This document shows, one piece after another, positions 12,143 to 22,281 of a stretch of 64,000 nt of DNA (the first letter of the stretch is position 1; the number at the start of each line of letters is the position of its first letter). The stretch covers positions 5,405,360 to 5,469,359 of the forward strand of contig OX387604.1 of NCBI GenBank assembly GCA_947568835.1, read 5' to 3'. The notes below the pieces were generated by a model. That model was not told the origin of the DNA. It saw only the letters and a list, made by a program, of their open reading frames with translations, and did no database searches. A program made the position numbers and the translations under genes. The stretch is from Protonemura montana (lineage: Eukaryota; Arthropoda; Insecta; Plecoptera; Nemouridae).

Positions 12143-12219
12143 CTTAGAGATCCTTTTCTCTAAGCATAAAGTGCTGTTTCTTTAATTTTTTAACGAATTG
12201 GCGCGGTGCAGTGAAGGCA

Positions 12220-12297
12220 TGTAGCCTCTTTAAGGGTACTTTTATATCCGCCATGTTCAATCTGAACATGCTGCTAGTTGGGGTACGCTTTGTTGCT
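12220..12297 (-). repeat. copy 2 of the two-copy dispersed element, in PCLAF upstream region
   Basis: This is the reverse-oriented partner of 8084-8159. It retains a palindrome with changed but still complementary arms (CATGTTCA and TGAACATG). On the minus strand it reads FRLNMAD then VPLKRL, as in copy 1. It lies 97 bases or more upstream of the PCLAF ATG, within its likely promoter or 5' UTR. Confidence 0.6.
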
Positions 12298-12393
12298 CTA
12301 CGAGCACCTGCATTCAACGCCGATTCTAGAAGGTACCAAGTTGCGGGGAGGTTGTGGGGTGTGTGTGCAATACGAGCTGTCAAACTTCTCAAA

Positions 12394-13730
12394 ATGGTTC
12401 GAACTCGTTCATTTGGTGTAAAAGGTGAGTGAAATCACTGCTGCAGTTTATTTCATCAATATCGATGAAATGTATTTTATCTATATTCTGTACAGCATCA
12501 AACTTTGAAAATGAGATGCTACCCTTGCCGCGCTATCATTCCCCGTGAACGGCCATATTCTTGCCGCCAGAATACATTTACAGTAACTCTGTTTTTCTAC
12601 TTAATTTAACTTCACTCTTTCTCTTGGTTTTTACGGCTTTTACAATTTCTCAAATCTGTAAAATAGTTTTAGTCTGTTACGAATTGTTATGTAGGTATGT
12701 TAAGCACCGATGTGATTGAATGGCCTAGGACTTAGGCCTAATACCTCCTGGGCCACGGGCCCACGGCGCTAGCATGTGGTATGCATTGCGGCTTTACTGG
12801 CCGTTGAACATTAGCACCGTACTAATCTGTTTGCACTTCTTCCTGAATATTTAAGTACCGGTGGTACAATCGCACTTTGTCCCCGTCACTCTATCTTTCT
12901 GAAAGATGATTGCATTTAGTTATATACTATATGTATTTTGAACCTGAAATTTGGCTCCAATTTAGAGAGAACAGGATTTTCCAATCCCAATGTAGGTTAA
13001 AATTGTTTCACCTCAACACTTGTAACTAAAAAGTTTGCCAGCTTGGATTTTTCTGTGAATTTTGTGTTTTTAATTTTTTTTAAATCGTGATTTAATCAAC
13101 TTATTTAACAAATCAATTTAAAACCCAAAAATCACATTTATTTTGTTTTAATAAAAAAAAAATATGTGTACTCAAACTCATACTTGAATTTCAGTCGGTG
13201 GCAAGTCTTCGAAAAAGACGGCATCTTCTTTGGGTCCAGCACCTTCGGCCAGCAGTTCATCTGGAAGCAAGAAAAGTGAAAATGGGAATTCTATCCAAGT
13301 ACAACCGACTCCGGCATGGCAGCGCGAAATAACGGGTTTCCTGGGCAATCCTGCTAAAAAACCCCGGATTGACGAAGAAAGTAATGACATTGCCAAAGGA
13401 GATGGAATAGAAACAGAGAAACCTGAAGTAGGGGAGGATGTTTCTGACAGCACAGTTGGAGATAATTCTGCTAATGGCAGAAAGTCTCCAAAGGAGAATA
13501 ATGACTCTGCTGATGGCAAAAATTCATCAGAGAAGAAGGAAAAAAATCTGGAAAAGTCTGGCGAAGCATCAAAGGGTTCTGTAGAAATTTCCAATGGTTG
13601 CAAGACATTGGTTAAAGATAGTGGTGTTGTTGAAGAAAATGTGTCCCTTCTAAAGGATACTTCAAAGAATGAAGAGAAAGTTGGCTCAGTTTCCCCTGTA
13701 TTGGCTGAAGCTGAGAATAATATTGAATGA
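12394..13730 (+). CDS. PCLAF: PCNA-associated factor (PCLAF/PAF15)-like protein, 188 aa
   Basis: Two exons, 12394..12424 and 13195..13730, are joined across a GT-AG intron in phase 1. The protein starts MVRTRSFGVK, matching the MVRT start of PAF15. A Ser/Lys-rich stretch follows, then the PIP box in VQPTPAWQREITGFL (Gln53, Ile56, Phe59, Leu60), which corresponds to RPTPKWQKGIGEFF in human. A KEN box lies at 110-112, as expected for an APC/C-degraded cell-cycle protein. PAF15 binds inside the PCNA ring and controls translesion synthesis and UHRF1/DNMT1 recruitment in vertebrates. Two differences stand out: the second aromatic of the PIP box is Leu, and the acidic C-terminal tail after the PIP box (about 128 residues) is much longer than in the roughly 110-aa vertebrate protein. 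The function in this organism is inferred from these motifs. Confidence 0.85.
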
Positions 13731-16700
13731 ATATGTCCAATTTTATGATGTATTAAACTTACAAAATAACTCAAACATCCGTACTTAGCTAGAACGTACT
13801 CCCAACATTTTCTTTCTGGCATAGCCATTTTCATAGAATAAGTAGGTTTTAGAATATGGCTTAGGTTGTTATCTGCTTGTATTCCATATTATGATCGGAA
13901 CATCCTTGTCACTAACAACATTTAACAAATTGACTGATCGCTAAGATTGATGAGACTTGCATTTCACTATTTACAGCAAGGACCTTTTGGTTTTACGATA
14001 ATTTGTGTGGGTTTGCCTCTTTTCAAAATATCCCAAGATGGGTGTTATATAATCTGTCTAGCTACCAAAAGTTCCCTTCCTGGTATGCTCACTTCATAAA
14101 ATCCGAGCAGTCATACAATTGTTGCCTTTTTCTACCTTTTCTTACGTACTAGGAAAACAGCCTTATTACAGTTAAAACTTCCACGAACGTCCACAACCTG
14201 TCGAATATTTGAGTACACACTGATCCAATATGGCAATCCTCTGGTCGTATGTTGTTCTGATTTAAATGCGGAGTACAACAGCAACTAGAAATAGAGGCAT
14301 ATTTGTGCATGTAATTACAATTTGTTAACATAGTAATAGTAAAATTAATGGTTAAAAAATGGGTGCCAAACGTACAAAAAGTTTATGTTTCAAAGTATTT
14401 TCCAGTGTCTGACCAATTATGCAATCTTAAGTCTGAGTATCAAAAATGTCGTAGTTATAACAAGTGAATGTTCTTTAGACAAACCATAAATGAATTACAA
14501 GAGTAAACATGTTAATATATTGCTGTTGAATGTTTGATGTTCCCATTGCTTAGTTAAAGTTCACAAGGCATTTGCCATCTATCAAACCACCGACGAATAA
14601 TGCTCTCCATTCTGAAATTCTTCAAAAGTATTCCGATTATGTCACATAATAAATGAAGAAACTTGAGAGTGACTTGCTTTTGTGCTAGGTACCAAATACA
14701 ACAAATACACGTTACTGCAAGGCTTTACATCCGTGCAGGTGATAAAATTTACAATTTTATATATATCTTGTATAATTGTAAATTTTATATCTTTAAGGTT
14801 ATTAGAGCCACTCTGAGCTTTGAGAAACAGGAGAGCCAAACCTATCCTCTCCAAGATCACTTGGTCTGACCCTGCAAATATTTAGGTGATGCCTAGGTGC
14901 GATGCTGAGTTGGCAGCCGCACGTAAAACGGTCAGGAATCGAGCTGTCTGAAAGTTTTTGATTTTCTTATGCCCTTCATCAAATCAAATGCTATGTGCAT
15001 CGAGGCGTAGTTGCCAATGTGAGGTCGAAGAACGCCTATGCTTCTCAGGTCTATTGCTTCATAAGTTCTGTCTCTCTTTTGGAAGCCTGCAATGACTGCT
15101 AAGAGTAGTTGCCGTTCGTGCATCAAGAGCTCTAGGTCGAGACTTTGGTGTTCTTCCTGCATAGACTCGAAGTCGAGTCTTTGAAGGATTTGTTGGTCTC
15201 TAAGTGATCGTCATAACCATGTCTCACAATAAGTAAGCAAGGCTCTGCACTACCGTGGCCAGCTTGTTAAAAGTCATGTGAACAATTCCCACCTGAAATA
15301 GTCCCTTGCCATCAAGGGAACTATGCTCTTACAGCGAGTAATCTATCAAACACTCGCTTGTAGAAAAATGACAATTTTCAAGGGACTTGGAGCCATGACG
15401 AGGGTAACTACAGGACAATTGAACTCGAAAGCAACAGGCACTAATCAAACGGTCTATACATGATTACTTCACTAGTGTGTTTGCAATACACTCCAACTGT
15501 CTTGTTTTGTGTTACATTCTTGACAGCCAGACACATGCATCTACCTGATTAAACCTTTGAAATAAGAAGTTAAGGAATGCTTTAAAAAACTAGATAATGC
15601 AGCTTTTGTGATGATTTTAGTTCTTAGGAATCTCGCTCATTTGTGTGTGTTATTATTTCCAACAATGCTTTATAATGTGCGTGATTTAGGCTTGTCTTGT
15701 GTTGATATGAAGATTATAGATGTTGTTTCATTGGCCTTTCATTGTCTTTAATGTTACGTACTGGGATCCATGCTATGTTGGAGTTGAAGATAAGATATTT
15801 GTTAAGTTTGTTATTGTTGGTTAAAATTAAGGTCTGAATCAGAATGGAAAAGAAGGAATATTTTTTATGAAATCAATAGTAATTAGAAATTTTTTTCTTG
15901 AACTGTTGGAATGGGAATTTTGATTTTTGAGCTGACATGTGAGAATTTTGATTTAAATTAATTTGATCATGTCACAGCTGGCTTGAAGATACTGTGCCCT
16001 GATTCCAGTTATGAGCTTAAATATATCTTGGTCTTGTGTAAGACTATTGTTGTCATTAGAGACTAGTTAAATACTGCATTTGGATTTAATCGTATTGATG
16101 CAGTATCCAAATGGTAATTTTCATTGACGCATACACAATTTATATTAAAAAGCATGCAACTTATCCTGTAAAAAAAAACAGTTCTCTATTTTATCCACGA
16201 ATTGTCTGTTTATTTACTTACCGAATTTTTAATTGAACAATTTGCAAAACTGTACGGCAAACCTGTTTGAATAAACAACACAAAATCTTCTTTTTTTTTT
16301 GGTTTTATTTTCACTTATTTTTCTTAATTGAGTTAAGAATCTTTATTTAAAAATACTTCCAACCCTGAATAATTATTTAAAAAACACCAGTATTTTAATT
16401 TTTGTTGAGTAGCATCATTGATGAGCTCAGCGAGCGATCTTCAATTTCACTTGCCCCAAACAAATATCGCGCGAGTTTTTTTTTTTCATTCTTGTTCGTG
16501 CTCTAGCGGTCAAAAGCCAGCTTCGATGGGAACCAAATTATTAGAGCATATTTTCATGTTCTCAGCTTAGACTCCCTGCATTTTTTGGTAAATTTAGTCG
16601 AATAGTTTTATAACTATTCAAAATTTTACGAAAATTTTCAGATTTTCTATTCTTTTTTTGCAGTTCTTCCGCCAAAAGTATTTGGTGTTTTTTCACAAAA

Positions 16701-17436
16701 CTTTGCAAAGATGTGAAATACATCAAAATCAAGTTGTTCCAAAGTTGTTGAGCTGGTAGGTGTTTTTTTCTCTTTTTAATCGCTAAATTCTAACATCATT
16801 TTGTGAATTCTGTCTGTTTTTCTTTGCATTTCACATTTTACCATCCCTAAGTATTGCTATGCTCATCTTAAAACGGGACTCAATTTGCGTTCGGGAAGCC
16901 CTAGTAATCGGAATTTGACATTTTTGCATTGGAATTTGAATCTTAATCATAAGCATTCTGACCCCTGGACTTCAAAACGTAACAATCAATGGAACAGCAC
17001 TAATCATTTAAATATTTACAACATAACTACAAATTCTATGTAACACATTTCTAAATTCCTTAAAAATCTTATGCATGTGGCTAATCTTTTGCACATTTTT
17101 CTAAAATTCCACTAGTAAAATAGTACCATAGTGGAAAGTAGGTGGCATTCTTTTCATAACTCTTTAGGCAATCAACTGTTGTTTGGGGTGACATTTTTAT
17201 TCGAGAAAATAACCTTTTTTTTTCTTTAGAAAAACTTAACTCGGAAGCTGAAAACATTACTGGTTTTTCTTCCTTTAGTTAAAAAAGTAAATCTTCATCT
17301 GAAAATACTATAGGAAGTTGGCTTACATCGATCGCAATATAATCCCAATAAGAACAGAATTATCTTCCTTTTTATTACTTTCTTCATCAATTTTGGCCAA
17401 CTGATTAATTTAATGTTGGGGTTTAATTACACACTA
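13731..17436. other. PCLAF 3' flank and intergenic DNA
   Basis: No canonical AATAAA follows directly after the PCLAF stop. A plus-strand AATAAA is at 16270-16275, which would imply a very long 3' UTR; a weaker ATTAAA lies near 13751. A minus-strand frame at 14932-15162 is slightly GC-richer than its surroundings but unrecognised. Poly-T and poly-A runs occur near 16290 and 17215. I see no gene. Confidence 0.4.
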
Positions 17437-17827
17437 TTTTGACATCTGACCATGTTGGAATGGTCAACTGGCGTCGGTGAATGAGTGGATGATGATGAAA
17501 CTAACCTAGCCTAGAAGGGTGGAGGGAAAACCCGGTGCCAGCACGTAGCCTATTGTCGAAGAGCACCAAGGGGACCACCGGCTCAATGTCCCTTTCCAAG
17601 AACGGTACAACGCGAAAAACAGGATTCCTCCACAAATTCATGCTGTCGAGAGGTTGACAAGCAAGGTGATTGGAGATTGTATATTGACATTAATCCCTCC
17701 AACCTCTCTCCGGAATAGAACTGGTCAAGTGTATGATGGTCACCCATTCAATACCTGACCCAGCGTAGTGTTGCTTAACTTCGGTGATCTCATAAGAACC
17801 GATGTTTCCAACTCGTCAAACCACTCG
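17437..17827 (-). mobile_element. 5S-rRNA-derived SINE (SINE3 type), near full length
   Basis: Read on the minus strand, the element opens near 17827 with a 5S-like head: ACATCGGTTCT, then GAGATCACCGAAGTTAAGCA, then GGGT and ATGGGTGACC. These correspond to the 5S rRNA segments that include the internal RNA polymerase III promoter boxes. A non-5S body of about 290 bases follows, then a tail (TCATCATCATCCACTCATTC, then GGTCAGATGTCAAAA). The total is about 391 bp. Two further copies (59333-59650 and 59731-60087) and a tail fragment (3971-4010) share the tail, and the two copies also share the head. The 5S head plus the dispersed copies identify it as a retroposon rather than a 5S gene. Confidence 0.85.
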
Positions 17828-19465
17828 GTAATTTTGGCCAACTTGCAGTTAACTTAGAATTCTGTTATTTCGATAAAATTATAGTGATTCAAATCAAACA
17901 AAGCGATACAAAAACAATGGATTTTTTTTGATTACAGATATTTTGATGTTGCCCAGTGCTCAGTGCTGTGAAAAAAAAATGTTTCGGCATGGATGTAATG
18001 CTCGAAATAGGTTAAATCAATTCAAATCGATCAAATAATTGAAGTGATCTAATCGTGGATCGCAGTGTAATTATTCAGCACATGTTCATTAATGCTTAGA
18101 TACACTTCCACGTTCAGGTGCTAGTATTATTTAGGGACCCTGAATGCTGAATTTAGGAACACGTACCTATATCGCACCTGCCAGCTTAACCCTCTGCACA
18201 GAACTCTGTCCCTTGGCCTCCATATGATGTGTTTACTGGTGTGTCCACTCTTTTCGCTAAGCATGGGAGTAAAACTGCTCCTACGCACCTCCAGCTCCCC
18301 ACCTGTCCTTGGCCAACATGCAATTGACTCGAGCAGCCCTAGCAACTACCTTGTACAGCTACAGCTCAGAGCAGCACATTGCATTCGACAAAATAATCCA
18401 TCGCATCTTCCAGGCCACGGGTGAAAGTAGCACATGCCAGTAATGCACCCGAGTCACAGGCCTTTTTGAAACCTGTTTACCCGATACGATTTGGATTGTT
18501 GGCTCTTGTCTCAATAAAGAAATAAATTAACAGATAACTCCGATGTCAAAAGAAATTGAAGCAACCATTATAAATTATACTGAGTATCAAAATAAACGAA
18601 AACAAATCTAGAAGAAATTTGACATCTTTGCACTGCCCTTAGGTTTTTGCGCTGAGATTGGATGCGACTGCGAATCGCCCACATGCACCTGCTTGTAGGA
18701 CGTTTTTCTGATTTAGGGCTGAAGCTCTCCTAGTGAAAGATACAGAATCTGAAAATGTGCATAACAAGGGTTCTTCTATAAGACATTGTAGTGCAAATAA
18801 CTGGTGCCGAGGGGTTGCTCTGGCGCTACATATTTTTATTTGAACTGTGTGATAGGGAGCAGGTTTATGATAGAGAAGGGAGGCAGGATGAGGTGAGTTA
18901 TGATATGACGGTGCGTCAGGCGACTGTGAATATCACTAACCTATCGTAGAGGGTGCGTTTTATGTGCGTAGCACCTAGCAGATATACAATACCTAGTCTT
19001 ATAGGCCATAGTTGAGAGCCATATCTCTTGTGTTGCAGCTTTTCCATGGTTCAGACACAGCTGTGGAGGGGAAACGCGATTGAATAACTTCCAAACGATG
19101 ATTTAATGTGTGGAAGATTGAAACAATTTTCATGCACTGGAACGCAAACAAGTCCATACCTTCTCTTCAAAAGAAATTCTTACCTGAATAATTTCTATTA
19201 TCAATCTTGGAGAACAATTCAAACCAATTTGCTTAGTTCATTCTTGATAGTCACGCTATGAACCCCAATCTAGACTAAAAACAAAAGCCGCAGTGCAGGC
19301 AGGCTTGTTGATAGCGATATTGATAGCGGTGTTTTATTAGAGATTCTTGGGTCTCCTGATTTCCATTGGAACTGGGCCTGGGACCAAGGCCCTGAGCCCC
19401 GACTGTCGAATGCGCACCCCGCGACTCGTGCGCCCAAAGTTTGCACAGCAACATGTCGTTAACTT

Positions 19466-19492
19466 GGGGGGTGGGGGGGGGGGGGGGGGGGG
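19466..19492. repeat. G-homopolymer tract
   Basis: A run of G broken by a single T. It is one of five long G or C tracts in the window; the others are at 32522, 37361, 38323 and 42163. Confidence 0.9.
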
Positions 19493-20599
19493 CGCTTTCA
19501 AAAGCCTCTGCAAAGTTCTGTGCATCTCCAAAGCCCGCCCGCTTACTCGCTTTGGGCGTCAAGCGAATGCTGTAAATTTCTAACTTTCCTTATAAAGTTT
19601 GATAAAGTTTGCTTTACAGGCTCATTGTGATAGAGCTCGTATCCTTTTAGCACGTTGGCGAGCCGGACAGGTGGGAAATCAGTGGTGCGTAAAGCTATCC
19701 CCCTCCCCCAACTGTCTCACTCCTCCTACCGGCCTACCCACCCCCAACGTCAACAAAACATATTGTTTTTGTTTCGGCTATCAACGAGATGCCGGAAGCA
19801 CAAGTACCCAACGAACTATTATGTTTCCCGTTTGGAGAGGCTCATGCATTGACACCCGTTGACCATGCAGAGGTTGACAATTCTGCGACTGACCATCATG
19901 ATGATACGCGATGAATCTGATGCATCACCTCGACTTAGCCTCCTACTAGGAGTAAACTAATTGATGCATGGTGCTGATGGAAGCAGTGAAAGGTCATCCC
20001 ATAAACATTGGATCGGTTCAGCTCATGCGATTGTCGGCACTATCTTTTCTTTAAATCTACCTGATACTATTAACGTATAAATCGATAGACACACGGACGA
20101 GTTGAGTCATAAAGCAATTGAATTCTCAAGGGTCTCAAGCGGAACCAGTGCTTTAGAAAACCCTGTGAACTTCCTACCCTTGAAGTCATTTTAGTTCATT
20201 AGTTTTTAGTTATTTTAGGTCGAAAGGGCATTTTATTGCGTTTTATTAATTAATCGCAAAGAAACGATCATTTCTCTCTATAAAAACGCGTGGTGATTCC
20301 CAAGGTCAAAGACTGTTCCAGAGGCGTCAAAAGTCGGCATCGGAGGAGCCCTTGCCCCAGGAACGCTGGAACTCTTCGTGGGTAGAGTAGAATGCCGACA
20401 CCAATCCGCGAAAAACACTTCTGCGCTCAGAGGCCGCACTTAGCTTTGCACAATCGTTATTTGGTGGATTTTCTTAATGAGGTTTAGGAGATATTACGCA
20501 GTCTGCACTGCAAATTCAAAATAAAGATAAAAGTATGACATGTCTGATCATAGTGGCCTATATATCTGGCGTACCAGTATCGTCATCAAAACCAGCCTG

Positions 20600-20950
20600 G
20601 TGCTGAGTGAAGGTAGCATTGATTGTTATGTGAGCCGGCGGCCGGCAGAGGTCTCGTCGGGGCGTCGGCGTCGGCGCCGTCGGCGTCGGGCGAACTGCCG
20701 AAGCGACTAGTGGCGAACTGGCTGGCCGGTGGCAGGTCTACGAGCGAAGGAGAGAACGAGCCAGGCAGGCAGCAAACACCTTGCCTTGCGCCACGCCAGT
20801 CAGAAGTCACCTCGCGTGTTGTGAACCTCGAGCAACTCCTACTCGGGACCGGCGGTTCACGGATAGGTACAGGCCACGGGGCATGCAAATACGAGTGCAC
20901 ATCGGTACGACATCGACAGCACACGCTCGTTTGCCGTTGTGGAAAGTAGC
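20600..20950. promoter_or_regulatory. GC-rich, CpG-rich island 1.3 kb upstream of NELL exon 1
   Basis: A sharply bounded GC-rich segment in AT-rich surroundings, including a (GTCGGC)n-like stretch near 20655-20690. It has open frames on both strands, as expected from high GC alone. It could be a distal promoter or a non-coding first exon of the NELL gene. No splice donor can be assigned with confidence. Confidence 0.3.
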
Positions 20951-22093
20951 AAGGAAATTACGATTTTATTCGATTTGTTGAGAGCACACATGGTACAATA
21001 TTTTGACGGTAATAAAATACCGGATTAGTTGTGAAAGAACTGCAACTGGGAGAAAATAACATACATCATAATTTAAAAAAATTGGGTTTAATTTTTACTA
21101 ATACTCTAGGTACTGTTGAACATGTTACTATACTTAAAGCTTGTAGTAGTCTAACCTTAACCGCTGGCATTGTCAATGTAAACGTAGCGTTATTCAGCTG
21201 CCAAATAGCTATATTTATTTGAAAATTCAAAATTATTTCAGACAAATAAACACTCGTCGTCAAAGTGAACTGTCATAAAAACGTGCTTTTTACAACAGTG
21301 CCTTTTTAAATATGGCTGATTCTAAGGTTCACTTTCATTGAAGCCTCAAGTAAAATTGATATTGTTGATATAATTGGAGTTTTATATTAACGCAGACTTT
21401 TTACACGTGTTTCGGGGGTTTTAAATTTAGTATGCCGGCTATAAAAAAATAAATAACCGTCTCTCTGTTTTAGAAGCCATCAAATCTGTTACTTACATCA
21501 AGTAAATCTGATAAATAGACAGATATATAGACAATTACTTGAGTCTGGTTCATACCTTCCCTGATCCGACACTCGGTGCGTTCGCAGTACAGAAAGAGTG
21601 CAGAAAGGAAGCAATGTCAAAGTCACCAACGTTCCGAACTCTTTAAAAGCTGACTGAAACAGTCGCTGATTTCCGTAACAGCTCGATCCTAATCTTGAAA
21701 AAATAAATGGCCCTCTATGGAAATGCCTTTAAGAAACCCAGATACGGTATTTGCCTCGACCAACTATTATTTATGGCGATATTCAGCAATATTGTTTTTA
21801 TAAGTGATCATCGCTGCAATTAACAAGTGACGTGTGAAGTTATTTGGCACAAACAAACCGCCTTTCGCGATCTGGCATGAAAATGTTGCAATTATTAACT
21901 CACTTTCCATCAATTCGAAGGAAAATTGTTATTTTCCGTCTAATATGAGTAACAATCGTCTGACTATCTTGATTTCAACTGGTAATCGAGTGGTGTGAGT
22001 GAGATCGTGGTGAATGCTGCGATCAGAGTTGAAGAGCCGGCACCCTTGCAGTGACCAGCAACAGTGACCGGCGTGTTCCGCTTGCCGTGTGAC

Positions 22094-22135
22094 ATGACGA
22101 CGCCGGCCTCCGCGTGTGCGTCGCGGCGCTTCTAA
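22094..22135 (+). CDS. upstream ORF in the NELL 5' leader
   Basis: An ATG at 22094 opens a 13-codon frame that ends in TAA at 22133-22135, before and out of frame with the NELL start at 22224. If the transcript begins upstream of 22094, this uORF would be met first by scanning ribosomes. It is too short to imply a functional peptide. Confidence 0.35.
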   Translation: MTTPASACASRRF

Positions 22136-22183
22136 GCTGGAGGAAGCTGTGGTTAGGGAGCGAGCACGCAGGGCCGCACGAGG

Positions 22184-22219
22184 ACGCCGCCGTCGCCGTC
22201 GCCGCCGTCGCCGTCGCCA
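22184..22219 (+). repeat. GCCGTC/GCC repeat immediately 5' of the NELL ATG
   Basis: Six-base units of GCCGTC mixed with GCC fill the last part of the presumed 5' UTR and end five bases before the start codon. It is a GC-rich, potentially structured and length-variable tract. Confidence 0.75.
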
Positions 22220-22223
22220 CGCC

Positions 22224-22281
22224 ATGCCTGTTTGGTGGTTGTGCATCGCCTCGTGGTCGGCTCTCTCATTCGTTGCCACAG
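22224..22281 (+). CDS. NELL: NELL exon 1: signal peptide
   Basis: The exon encodes MPVWWLCIASWSALSFVAT and ends in phase 1 at a GTAAAA donor. The hydrophobic core and small residues at the end fit a secretory signal peptide. Joining to 41677 creates an Ala codon and continues in frame. The upstream frame stays open for 36 codons as Arg-rich sequence without an ATG, so the start chosen here is the first in-frame ATG. The assignment to NELL rests on phase, signal peptide and strand, with a 19.4-kb intron between. Confidence 0.7.

Larger units (their letters stand above)
17828..22093. other. intergenic upstream of NELL, mostly unassigned
   Basis: Mostly AT-rich sequence. A slightly GC-richer patch at 18130-18480, a G homopolymer tract at 19466-19492 and a GC-rich island at 20600-20950 stand out. 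No exon or RNA gene is recognisable. Confidence 0.4.

Noticed and set aside
14932..15162. 76-codon minus-strand ORF rich in charged residues
   Set aside because: There is no recognisable family, no splice context and no repeat partner in the window. It is too short to support alone.
17740..17827. Possible genuine 5S rRNA gene on the minus strand
   Set aside because: Only part of the 5S sequence is recognisable and it is diverged. It is fused to a non-5S body and tail shared with copies at 59 kb, so it is the head of a SINE.
20586..20949. Overlapping ORFs in the GC-rich island
   Set aside because: Both strands are open because of base composition, and no protein family is recognisable. I kept it only as a possible promoter or leader region.
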